Below the pieces are notes generated by a model that made no database searches, was not told where the DNA came from, and saw only the letters and a list, made by a program, of their open reading frames with translations. A DNA stretch of 13,216 nt from an uncultured Oscillospiraceae bacterium. GTDB taxonomy: Bacteria > Bacillota > Clostridia > Oscillospirales > Acutalibacteraceae. Made by a program: the position numbers and the translations under genes. Location: positions 1 to 13,216 of the forward strand of contig USIA01000034.1 in NCBI GenBank assembly GCA_900554535.1. The letters run 5' to 3'. Below, piece by piece: positions 1-6,019 of this stretch (position 1 is the first letter of the stretch; every line of letters starts with the position of its first letter).

Positions 1-1262
1 ATAAGCAAAACAATCAGCACTACGACCACAACCGCAGCCGCCACGATGACTGCAATTCGGAACCAGGGGCGCTGGTAAATGGGAATGTACTGCGCGATGT
101 CTGCAGCTGAAACCAGGTTCACTTGTGCAAGTTCCTGGCCATTATACGAGACCGTGGCTGTTCCCAGCTTTTGCCCTTTTTTGATTGGTGCAGTCACATT
201 CTGTGGCAGCGAGACATTTGTCTGAATGTTGCCATTCGCTGCGTCGGCCGGCAGCAGAGCCGCATAAGCCGTTTCCGGGACAGCCGATACCTTTTGGTTC
301 TTGTCCTTTGCTTTTAAAACCGGCAGGCTGCTCACGGCTTTGTCTTTGGGAAGCACTTCCTGCTGCTTTAAAGACTGGAACGCCCAGTCGAAAAGCTTGC
401 GGCTGTCGTTAAATGCACCGTTGATTTTTACTGCCTGCCCATTCTGCACGCTTGGCGCGCCCAACGCGATACAGAGCATATTTTTTCCATCTTTCTCAGC
501 AGTGGAAGCCAAATTATAACCCGCCTGATCAGAGGTGCCTGTTTTACCGCCCGTGCATTCGGCAAAATAATAATTGGAAGTCTTGTCCATCAATTTGACG
601 GATGTCTTCAGATTGCGCGCTGCGGAATAATTGGTGGCTGGTACCGTATACTCCGCTTTTCCTGTGATCTCTTTGAACAGGGGGAGTTTGAGGGCATACT
701 GATAGATTTTTGCAAGATCATTGGCAGAAGTGTAATGCTGTGTGTCGTAATTGCCAAATACGTTGGTATAATGGGTGTTGGTGCAGCCAAGCTCCTTGGC
801 CTTTTCGTTCATCTGCTCGACAAAGTTGCTGATATTGCCGTTGCTGACGTAGTCCGCCAGTACATTTGCCGCGTCATTGCCGGAGGGGACCAACATGCAA
901 TACATCAGGTTCAGCGCAGACATCTCTTCGCCCTCCCGTAGCTGCACTGTCACAAAGCTGCTGTCCGGAATTTGATTTAAAGCATTTTGAGTGACCGTCA
1001 CTTTTGTATTGGCCGGATCCTTAAGCTGCTCCTCAGCAATAATAAAAGTCATCACTTTGGTAGTTGAGGCCTGCGGCAGTCTTTTATCCGCATTTTTTTG
1101 ATAGACAGATTCTCCGTTGTCTAAGTTCACCAGGGTGACAGCGGTGCTGGCTGGGTCAAATCCGGGGTTAAAGCTAGCTGCCTGCACGGGCAGAACGGCT
1201 CCCACACAAACGAAAATAGCCGCCACAATGGCGCAGGACCAGACTTTCCAACTCTGTTTCAT
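1..1262 (-). CDS. D-alanyl-D-alanine carboxypeptidase (penicillin-binding protein, peptidase S11), 3' end missing
   Basis: This is a low-molecular-weight penicillin-binding protein that trims the terminal D-Ala from peptidoglycan pentapeptides outside the membrane. I read 420 codons from ATG 1262 to the window edge with no stop, so the gene is cut off at its 3' end. Residues 1-29 form a signal peptide (Lys2, hydrophobic core, VQA-A cleavage region). The serine-enzyme motifs are all present: S66-T-T-K69, S127-G-N129 and K240-T-G242. Residues about 300-390 form the usual C-terminal beta domain. Residues about 401-420 are an unbroken hydrophobic helix rich in Val/Ala, fitting a C-terminal membrane anchor. 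The start is fixed by GGAAGGAG seven bases upstream. The segment after the SGN motif reads TNVFGN where the family usually has TNPHGL. The family call is secure, but the exact paralogue (DacA/DacF type) cannot be told. Confidence 0.93.
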   Translation of the reverse strand, partial: MKQSWKVWSCAIVAAIFVCVGAVLPVQAASFNPGFDPASTAVTLVNLDNGESVYQKNADKRLPQASTTKVMTFIIAEEQLKDPANTKVTVTQNALNQIPDSSFVTVQLREGEEMSALNLMYCMLVPSGNDAANVLADYVSNGNISNFVEQMNEKAKELGCTNTHYTNVFGNYDTQHYTSANDLAKIYQYALKLPLFKEITGKAEYTVPATNYSAARNLKTSVKLMDKTSNYYFAECTGGKTGTSDQAGYNLASTAEKDGKNMLCIALGAPSVQNGQAVKINGAFNDSRKLFDWAFQSLKQQEVLPKDKAVSSLPVLKAKDKNQKVSAVPETAYAALLPADAANGNIQTNVSLPQNVTAPIKKGQKLGTATVSYNGQELAQVNLVSAADIAQYIPIYQRPWFRIAVIVAAAVVVVVLIVLL

Positions 1263-1291
1263 GGCGTTGCTCCTTCCAAAAACCTTTTTTT

Positions 1292-1320
1292 ACTATAGCA
1301 CGGATTTCTGAAAACGTCAA
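1292..1320 (-). promoter_or_regulatory. Sigma-A promoter of the D-Ala-D-Ala carboxypeptidase gene
   Basis: On the minus strand the -35 is TTGACG (1320-1315) and the -10 is TATAGT (1297-1292), with a 17-bp spacer and an extended -10 (TGC directly before the -10). Transcription would start near 1285, leaving a leader of about 23 nt that just holds the ribosome site. Confidence 0.7.
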
Positions 1321-1401
1321 AGGCATTCAGGACGATGCTTTTGAATCCAGTCCAGCCAGAAGTTGGCTTCGCCCAAACCTGTAAAGACCTCACCGCAAGC
1401 G

Positions 1402-1430
1402 TTGCAATCCCGCCCGAAACGCGATATAAT
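1402..1430 (+). promoter_or_regulatory. Sigma-A promoter upstream of the family 1 glycoside hydrolase
   Basis: TTGCAA (1402-1407) and a perfect TATAAT (1425-1430) are separated by 17 bp. The predicted start near 1437 leaves a leader of about 117 nt before the TTG at 1554. The promoter points away from the carboxypeptidase promoter, so the two genes are divergently transcribed from separate promoters about 80 bp apart. Confidence 0.65.
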
Positions 1431-1462
1431 AATAAAGTTAAATAGACGCCGATGGGTCTCGC

Positions 1463-1585
1463 ATGCTGGCACAAGGGCAGTACGCTGCAAAGTTGACGTC
1501 TGATTGCCCGCAGATGTACGGCCAGAGCTTAATTAATCGATGGCAAGGCCCATTTGAAGATTCCGACAATGATCTGGAAATATGA
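1463..1585 (+). CDS. Possible 40-residue small ORF in the leader of the glycoside hydrolase gene
   Basis: An ATG at 1463, about 26 nt after the predicted transcription start, opens a 40-codon frame ending in TGA at 1583-1585. The product would be soluble and acidic at its end (PFEDSDNDLEI at the C-terminus), with no signal peptide or membrane helix. I do not recognise its family. Its stop lies 10 bases before the ATG at 1596 of the hydrolase, so it could be coupled to it, and it overlaps the TTG start at 1554 in another frame. No strong ribosome site precedes it (only GGG six bases upstream). It may be a chance frame. Confidence 0.25.
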   Translation: MLAQGQYAAKLTSDCPQMYGQSLINRWQGPFEDSDNDLEI

Positions 1586-2933
1586 CAAAGAGGAAATGGA
1601 CGCATCGAACGGAATGCTTGAAGATGCAGGGGGTTATGATTTGGATACACCTTTTTCGTTGAAAGATACACTTTTGGGTTGTGCCTCGTCGGCAATGCAG
1701 ACGGAAGGGTTTCCCACCAAAAACAGCTGGTACGACTGGGCCGATAAGCCCGGCCGCATACGGGACGGTACATCGCCGCGCAATGGCAACCGGCATTGGG
1801 AGCACTGGAAGGAAGATGCGCAGCTGGCACATGATTTGAAGCTGGAAACCGTTCGCATGAGTTTGGAATGGAGCCGTATTGAGCCGGCTCCAGGTTGTTT
1901 TTGCCACCAGGCAATCGAGCACTATCGGGCAGAAATTCAGGAATTGCAACGCCACGGCATCAAGGTGTTGATTACACTGCACCATTTTACCAACCCTTCC
2001 TGGTTTGAAAAGCGAGGGGCCTTTACGCGGAAGGACAGCGTCCCGATTTTCCTGCGATATGTAACATATGTGGTGGAGCAGATCGGCGATTTGGTGTCAG
2101 ACTACGTGACGATCAATGAACCGAATGTATATGATACGTTGTCCTATTTTGTTGGACAATGGCCGCCCCAAAAGGTCAGTCCCCGCGCAGCGATCCGCGT
2201 GATGCGCAATTTGACTTTGTGCCATTTGGCGGCCTATCGCCGTATCCACCAGATTCGCAAGAAAAATCATTTTTCGGGACGCACGATGGTCGGCTTTGCC
2301 GAGCATATGCGTATCTTTTCACCCGCAACGCCTGGGGACCGTCCTATTGCCAATGCGCTGGAATATCTTTTTCAAGGGTTAACAGAGAGCTTTTACACCG
2401 GCCGGTTCCGCCATCCGATTGGCGCAGATGCCCCGATGGGCGAAGGCCGTTTCTATGATTTCATTGGCATCAATTACTATACCCGCTGCTGGGTTCACGG
2501 TTTTCATGTCGGTACAAAGCCGAACTGTCCGACCAATGATCTGGGCTGGGAGATTTACCCGGAAGGGCTTTCAATTCTGATGCGTCATCGCTACAAGCGA
2601 TTTTGTGCGCCGATCTGGATCACAGAAAATGGCGTGTGCGATGCGACCGACCGCTTGCGCCCGCGCTTTTTGTATGACCATCTCAAGCAAGTCGCCATGT
2701 CCGGTCTGCCGGTCGAGCGCTATTACCATTGGACCATGCTGGATAATTTTGAGTTGGCGGAAGGCGAAAGTGCGCGCTTTGGGCTGGTAGAATGCGATTT
2801 TCAGACGCAGCAGCGCCGGCCGCGCAAGAGCGCTTACTTTTATAAAGAGATTATCGAGCATCACGGCGTGACACAGGACATGATCGACCGTTACCTGACG
2901 CCCAAGCAGACTGCGGCTGCTTGCCCCGGCTGA
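1554..2933 (+). CDS. Family 1 glycoside hydrolase (beta-glucosidase-like)
   Basis: This is a retaining beta-glycosidase of family GH1 with a single (beta/alpha)8 barrel, probably cytoplasmic because there is no signal peptide. Counting from the TTG at 1554 (459 aa), the acid/base is E189 in TINEPN and the nucleophile is E358 in ITENG. Other GH1 landmarks are the N-terminal LLGCASSAMQTEG (41-52), LEWSRIEP (104-111), LHHFTNP (142-148), INYYTR (306-311) and the C-terminal DNFELAEGESARFGL (397-411), where Leu401 replaces the usual Trp. The length is normal to slightly short. The start is uncertain: TTG 1554 has AAGG five bases upstream, ATG 1569 has none, ATG 1596 has AGAGG only two bases away, and ATG 1614 best fits the usual short N-terminus. 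Substrate cannot be told; plant-type beta-glucosides or phospho-glucosides are typical. There is no adjacent PTS or transporter gene. Confidence 0.92.
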   Translation: MKIPTMIWKYDKEEMDASNGMLEDAGGYDLDTPFSLKDTLLGCASSAMQTEGFPTKNSWYDWADKPGRIRDGTSPRNGNRHWEHWKEDAQLAHDLKLETVRMSLEWSRIEPAPGCFCHQAIEHYRAEIQELQRHGIKVLITLHHFTNPSWFEKRGAFTRKDSVPIFLRYVTYVVEQIGDLVSDYVTINEPNVYDTLSYFVGQWPPQKVSPRAAIRVMRNLTLCHLAAYRRIHQIRKKNHFSGRTMVGFAEHMRIFSPATPGDRPIANALEYLFQGLTESFYTGRFRHPIGADAPMGEGRFYDFIGINYYTRCWVHGFHVGTKPNCPTNDLGWEIYPEGLSILMRHRYKRFCAPIWITENGVCDATDRLRPRFLYDHLKQVAMSGLPVERYYHWTMLDNFELAEGESARFGLVECDFQTQQRRPRKSAYFYKEIIEHHGVTQDMIDRYLTPKQTAAACPG

Positions 2934-2974
2934 ATCGTAAATTTTATTTTATTATATAAACTCCAAAAACTCCA

Positions 2975-3004
2975 AAACCCCCGCATGTGTTCGTGCGGGG
3001 GTTT
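2975..3004. terminator. Bidirectional intrinsic terminator between the GH1 and AsnC genes
   Basis: The arms AAACCCCCGCA (2975-2985) and TGCGGGGGTTT (2994-3004) form an 11-bp perfect stem with an 8-nt loop. On the minus strand the stem is followed by a T-rich run (TTTTGGAGTTTTT), and on the plus strand by TTTATAT. It can serve both convergent genes. Confidence 0.85.
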
Positions 3005-3028
3005 ATATAACAGGCGTCAGCCGCCGGC

Positions 3029-3469
3029 CTATTCCGCCGTGACCTGAACGCCGCGTGGCTCTACCGGCGTGGAGAAGACAATTTGCGTCGAGGTGGCACC
3101 GAATTTTTGAAGCTGCCCGATAAAAGCGTCCAACTCTGCTGTGCTGGGGTAAGCGACTTTGATGAGCATCGAATATTCCCCCGTCACACAGTCGCACTCC
3201 AGCACATTGCGGCAGGCATTGATAAATGGATAAAACTCCGGTTTCTGGGACGGCGACATCTGCAAATTGATAAATGCCTTGATGTGATACCCCAGTTTGA
3301 TCGGATCAAGCACTGCCCGGTATTGCTTGATAATTCCCTGCTTTTCCATTTTTTCGATACGGGCAGAAACCGCTGGTGCCGAGAGAAACACCTTCTTTGT
3401 CAGTGTCTTGATCGAGACGCGCGCGTCCTCTTGCAAGGTTTCCAACAAAGTCGCATCAATCTTATCCAT
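3029..3469 (-). CDS. Lrp/AsnC family transcriptional regulator
   Basis: This is a small DNA-binding regulator of the feast/famine (Lrp/AsnC) family, which usually assembles as dimers to octamers and senses an amino acid. I place the start at ATG 3469 (146 aa, beginning MDKIDATLLETL), which matches where family members begin and has GGAG nine bases upstream. A longer frame from ATG 3484 adds five residues but has only a T-run before it. Residues about 3-50 form the winged helix-turn-helix, with the recognition part around SAPAVSARIEKMEKQG. Residues about 65-140 form the RAM ligand-binding domain, with the family motif CVTGEYSMLIKV near 94-105. It is transcribed alone and its targets are unknown; autoregulation is likely from the repeats over its promoter. 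It is convergent with the GH1 gene. Confidence 0.93.
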   Translation of the reverse strand: MDKIDATLLETLQEDARVSIKTLTKKVFLSAPAVSARIEKMEKQGIIKQYRAVLDPIKLGYHIKAFINLQMSPSQKPEFYPFINACRNVLECDCVTGEYSMLIKVAYPSTAELDAFIGQLQKFGATSTQIVFSTPVEPRGVQVTAE

Positions 3470-3484
3470 CCAGATCATCTCCAT

Positions 3485-3529
3485 AAAAAATCGGCGCGTA
3501 CCACACGTTTTTGTGTGGAGTACGCGCCG
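3485..3529 (-). terminator. Terminator-like hairpin in the leader of the AsnC gene (possible attenuator)
   Basis: The arms at 3492-3506 and 3513-3529 pair over about 15 bp (CGGCGCGTAC with GTACGCGCCG, then CACAC with GTGTG, and a 2-nt bulge) around a 6-nt loop. Read on the minus strand the stem ends in CGCCG, then A and six Ts (3490-3485), directly followed by the ATGGAG that supplies the ribosome site of the gene. It therefore looks like an intrinsic terminator lying after the gene's promoter and before its start codon. Confidence 0.7.
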
Positions 3530-3557
3530 TTGCGTCTTACAGATTTAATTTTTGTAT

Positions 3558-3586
3558 ATTCTAAAGTATTTTGAGTAAAAAAGCAA
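3558..3586 (-). promoter_or_regulatory. Promoter of the AsnC-family regulator
   Basis: On the minus strand the -35 TTGCTT (3586-3581) and -10 TAGAAT (3563-3558) are 17 bp apart. Transcription would start near 3551, so the leader of about 80 nt contains the hairpin at 3492-3529. Confidence 0.5.
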
Positions 3587-3619
3587 GTATCTTTTTATAA
3601 AAAAACGGAATACTTACTT
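3564..3619. repeat. AAGTAT half-sites over the AsnC promoter (operator candidate)
   Basis: AAGTAT occurs at 3564-3569 and 3585-3590, 21 bp apart (two helical turns), and inverted as ATACTT at 3610-3615. The second and third copies lie inside a longer imperfect dyad, AAGCAAGTAT (3581-3590) against ATACTTACTT (3610-3619), matching 9 of 10. The copies abut the -10 and overlap the -35, as expected for an autoregulatory Lrp-type site. Function is inferred. Confidence 0.4.
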
Positions 3620-3661
3620 TTTTAAAGTGCATCTCACTTTCTAACTCTATCGACACCCACA

Positions 3662-3698
3662 ACCCCTTCTCGCCGGCTGACGTTCGAAAAGAAGGGGT
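3662..3698. repeat. Inverted repeat downstream of the GNAT gene
   Basis: ACCCCTTCT (3662-3670) and AGAAGGGGT (3690-3698) form a 9-bp perfect stem with a 19-nt loop, just after the stop of the GNAT gene. No T-run follows on either strand, so it may be a weak terminator or a 3'-end stabilising hairpin. Confidence 0.45.
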
Positions 3699-3714
3699 GC
3701 GGCACGACAATTTT

Positions 3715-4176
3715 TCAGCGCTCGACTTCTGCCAGTCGTTTGCGCAGATACACCATATCTACCAAACGGCGGCCCGCTTCAAAGATTGGGTGATCGTACT
3801 GCAGAAAAAAATTCGGTACGCGGTGGCTCACGGTGAAACCGCAGGATTGATAAAAAGGCAGTGTCAAAGGGCTATCCCCCGTCCCAACCAGCATCCATGT
3901 GCATTGGTCTGCATACCGCCGGCACAAAAAATCCAAAAGCATCCGTCCGTATCCCTTCCGCTGACTTTTCGGATTGGTGGCGATGTTTTTCAATTCACAG
4001 ATGTCCGGCGCCTCCATCGTGACGACAGCGACGCTTTGCAGCTTGTCGCCCTCGTAGAGGCAATAGAGATCGCCGCGGTCCAGATAGCGATCAATCATGC
4101 TCTCCTGTTCGTCGCCCAGCAACAGGAGGGGGAGAAAGCGGCGCTTCTCCTGCTGCACTTGGTGAATCCGTACCAT
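3715..4176 (-). CDS. GNAT family N-acetyltransferase
   Basis: This 153-residue protein has the GNAT fold, which transfers an acetyl group from acetyl-CoA to an amine. The acetyl-CoA pyrophosphate loop is Q72-R-K-G-Y-G77 within NPKSQRKGYGRMLLDFL, preceded by the beta4 strand CELKNIAT (60-67). The motif B region is PLTLPFYQSCGF (103-114), with the usual Tyr109. The N-terminal MIDRYLDRGDLYCLYEGD region (27-44) is typical of a clostridial/bacillar GNAT group, so the upstream ATG at 4176 is right even though it lies 86 nt inside the preceding gene. The ribosome site is GGGGG six bases upstream. The substrate is unknown. It is the downstream member of a two-gene unit with the GIY-YIG gene and is probably translationally coupled to it. 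Confidence 0.92.
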   Translation of the reverse strand: MVRIHQVQQEKRRFLPLLLLGDEQESMIDRYLDRGDLYCLYEGDKLQSVAVVTMEAPDICELKNIATNPKSQRKGYGRMLLDFLCRRYADQCTWMLVGTGDSPLTLPFYQSCGFTVSHRVPNFFLQYDHPIFEAGRRLVDMVYLRKRLAEVER

Positions 4177-4447
4177 TTGAACCCCCGTTTGTTTTGATAA
4201 GAGTAAGCTTTTGGGCGCGCGTCAACCGCTTGATTGCCGCCTCCCGACGCAACGCTGCCGCGCGATTCATCTGTGGTTCCTGATAAACCAGCGTGACGGG
4301 CAAATGCGAGCCCGTATATTTGGCGCCGCGGCCAGCCTGATGCGCCTGTATGCGCGCTTTCAGGTCATTGGTCCACCCGGTGTAAAGGCTGCCGTCCCCG
4401 CAGCGCAGAATATAGACCCAGCAACACTTTTCCGCGGCTGTGTTCAT
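4091..4447 (-). CDS. GIY-YIG domain protein (YhbQ/YazA-like)
   Basis: This small protein consists of one GIY-YIG nuclease-type domain of the UvrC N-terminal/YhbQ group. The signature is V11-Y-I13 and Y22-T-G24 (in place of GIY and YIG), followed by R32, the A42-K-Y-T45 segment typical of this group, E69 and K73 in RREAAIKRL. The domain ends near residue 88. Residues 91-118 are rich in Gly, Pro and Ser and are encoded in the 86 nt that overlap the GNAT gene, so this tail is unlikely to be a conserved part. Family members are usually 80-100 aa; this one is 118. Its cellular role is not settled, though a nucleic-acid function is likely. The promoter is at 4486-4514. The ribosome site is AGAAGGG, about 12 bases upstream of ATG 4447 and closer to an out-of-frame ATG at 4455. 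Confidence 0.88.
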   Translation of the reverse strand: MNTAAEKCCWVYILRCGDGSLYTGWTNDLKARIQAHQAGRGAKYTGSHLPVTLVYQEPQMNRAAALRREAAIKRLTRAQKLTLIKTNGGSNGTDSPSAAGEAPLSPPPVAGRRTGEHD

Positions 4448-4485
4448 GCGGGCATGTTCCCTTCTCTCTTCTTACATATGAATAA

Positions 4486-4514
4486 ATTGTAACACATTTT
4501 GTACCGAATTGCAA
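4486..4514 (-). promoter_or_regulatory. Promoter of the GIY-YIG/GNAT unit
   Basis: On the minus strand, -35 TTGCAA (4514-4509), a 17-bp spacer and -10 TACAAT (4491-4486), with TGT directly before the -10 as an extended element. Transcription would start near 4479, about 32 nt before ATG 4447. Confidence 0.6.
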
Positions 4515-4537
4515 ATACGGGCCTTCCATGTTACACT
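4509..4537 (+). promoter_or_regulatory. Divergent promoter candidate of the M29 aminopeptidase gene
   Basis: The palindromic TTGCAA at 4509-4514 can also act as -35 on the plus strand, with TACACT (4532-4537) 17 bp away and TGT directly before it. This gives a leader of about 129 nt before the TTG at 4673. A second possible -10, GATAAT at 4613-4618, has no acceptable -35. Confidence 0.45.
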
Positions 4538-4659
4538 CGAAAGGAATCGCCTATTCAATTGTCGGCCTGATGTAGAGGGCATCTTTTCCTCAGCCGTACA
4601 AGTGGTCCGAAAGATAATGCCTCGAAAGACACATACCGTTATTCTCAACAAACAGAAAG

Positions 4660-4665
4660 AAGGAG
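4660..4665 (+). promoter_or_regulatory. Ribosome binding site that fixes the TTG start of the aminopeptidase
   Basis: AAGGAG within GAAAGAAGGAG lies seven bases before TTG 4673. No ATG or GTG in frame has comparable support, so TTG is the start. Confidence 0.8.
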
Positions 4666-4672
4666 ATTTTCT

Positions 4673-5905
4673 TTGGATTTACAAAAGAACCTGCAAAAGT
4701 ATGCACACTTGATCGTCCGCGCCGGATGCAATTTGCAGCCGGGCCAAGAGTTGTTTATCACCGCGCCGATTGAAAGCGCGCCGCTGACACGCCTAGTGGC
4801 AGAAGAAGCCTATGCAGCCGGCGTGCGTGAAGTGACAGTCCAGTGGACCGACGAAGCAATCAGCCGGATGACCTATGCGCACGCGCCGATGGAAGTCTTT
4901 ACGCACTGCCCGGAATGGCTCGCCACCCTCACCAATGGGGTGGCTGAGCGCGGCGCCGCGATCCTGTCTATCCTGTCCAGCGCTCCGGACGCCATGCGCG
5001 GGATTGACCCGAAACGAATCGCTGCCCGTGCCAAAGCCAACCATGAGGCCTGCAAGGCTTTTCACGACGGTATGGATTTTGGCCGCAATGTCTGGTGTAT
5101 TGTCGGCGCCAGCGCGCCAGAATGGGCTGTCCATGTATTCCCCTCTCTGCCCTCGGCGGAGGCGGAAGAAAAGCTCTGGGAAGCTATCTTTCACACCGTG
5201 CGGCTGGACGCCGAAGACCCGGTCGCTGCTTGGGAGGCACACCGCCGCAGCTTTGACGAACGGCGTGCATGGCTCAATGAAAGGCAATTTGACCGGCTGC
5301 ATTATCGGAATAACGGCGGAACGGATATCGTGCTGGGACTGCCCGCCAATCATGTATGGCAAGGCGGCGGCAGCCAGACCGTGAACGGTACCTTTTTCTT
5401 TCCGAATATGCCAACAGAAGAAATTTTCTGTTCCCCAGACTGCCGCCGCACGGAAGGAACCGTACACAGCTCCTTACCGCTCAATTATAATGGCAGCTTA
5501 GTTGAAAATTTTTCAATCACCTTTCACGCTGGGCGTGTCGTCGAATTTCACGCGGCGCGGGGCGAGGATGCGTTACGCGAGATTCTGGCCACAGACGAAG
5601 GCGCCCACATGTTGGGTGAATGTGCGCTGGTCCCTCAGCATTCTCCCATTGCAGAAATGGGATTGCTGTTCTACAACACACTTTATGATGAAAATGCGTC
5701 CTGCCACTTTGCACTTGGTCTCGGGTTCCCGGAATGTGTCAAAGGCGGGCTGGAAATGGACGCAAAAGCGTTGCAAGCGGCCGGCGTGAATATTTCCGCC
5801 ACACATGTTGATTTTATGCTCGGTACACCGGACCTTGAAATCACGGGCATTACAACAAGCGGCGAAGAAACGCCTATTTTTCAAAATGGAAATTGGGCAT
5901 TTTGA
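4673..5905 (+). CDS. Aminopeptidase, peptidase family M29 (AmpS/PepS/aminopeptidase T type)
   Basis: This is a cytoplasmic two-metal aminopeptidase that removes N-terminal residues from peptides. It is 410 aa, the normal length of family M29. The metal-binding residues expected in the family are visible: E250 in PTEEIF, E316 in GEC, H345 in NASCHFALG, and H378 and D380 in ATHVDFMLG near the C-terminus. Other family landmarks are FFFPNMPTEEIFCSPD (241-256), where the catalytic domain begins, and TEGTVHSSLPL (260-270). The start is TTG with a near-ideal ribosome site. The N-terminal domain (about 1-200) is the less conserved dimerisation half. The gene is alone on the plus strand, divergent from the GIY-YIG/GNAT unit and convergent with the tRNA gene. 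It may serve peptide catabolism in an amino-acid-using anaerobe, which is inference. The family call is firm; the cleavage preference is not visible. Confidence 0.94.
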   Translation: MDLQKNLQKYAHLIVRAGCNLQPGQELFITAPIESAPLTRLVAEEAYAAGVREVTVQWTDEAISRMTYAHAPMEVFTHCPEWLATLTNGVAERGAAILSILSSAPDAMRGIDPKRIAARAKANHEACKAFHDGMDFGRNVWCIVGASAPEWAVHVFPSLPSAEAEEKLWEAIFHTVRLDAEDPVAAWEAHRRSFDERRAWLNERQFDRLHYRNNGGTDIVLGLPANHVWQGGGSQTVNGTFFFPNMPTEEIFCSPDCRRTEGTVHSSLPLNYNGSLVENFSITFHAGRVVEFHAARGEDALREILATDEGAHMLGECALVPQHSPIAEMGLLFYNTLYDENASCHFALGLGFPECVKGGLEMDAKALQAAGVNISATHVDFMLGTPDLEITGITTSGEETPIFQNGNWAF

Positions 5906-5936
5906 GCGTTTATAAATTTGGACAAGCTGCAAGCTG

Positions 5937-5976
5937 CCTGCGCCATAAAACATTTAATTATATGATATGGCGCAGG
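5937..5976. repeat. Long hairpin after the aminopeptidase gene
   Basis: CCTGCGCCATA (5937-5947) and TATGGCGCAGG (5966-5976) form an 11-bp perfect stem with an AT-rich 18-nt loop, starting 31 nt after the stop. There is no T-run after it on either strand, so it is not a classical intrinsic terminator. A second small stem, ACACTT/AAGTGT, follows at 5990-6009. Together they may define or protect the 3' end of the aminopeptidase mRNA. Confidence 0.6.
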
Positions 5977-6019
5977 TCCAAGATGGGAAACACTTACAAA
6001 TTCAAGTGTGCAGTTAATA

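Noticed and set aside
1438..1985. Minus-strand frames of 150-158 aa opposite the GH1 gene
   Set aside because: They lie antisense to a gene with clear GH1 catalytic motifs, have no domain signal, and are rich in Cys/Arg/Pro as expected of antisense frames of a GC-rich gene.
3083..3574. Plus-strand frame of 163 aa opposite the AsnC-family gene
   Set aside because: It is antisense to a well-supported Lrp/AsnC protein, runs across that gene's leader hairpin and promoter, and has no ribosome site.
3697..4197. Plus-strand frame of 166 aa opposite the GNAT gene
   Set aside because: It is antisense to a gene with the GNAT acetyl-CoA motif, and I see no recognisable domain in it.
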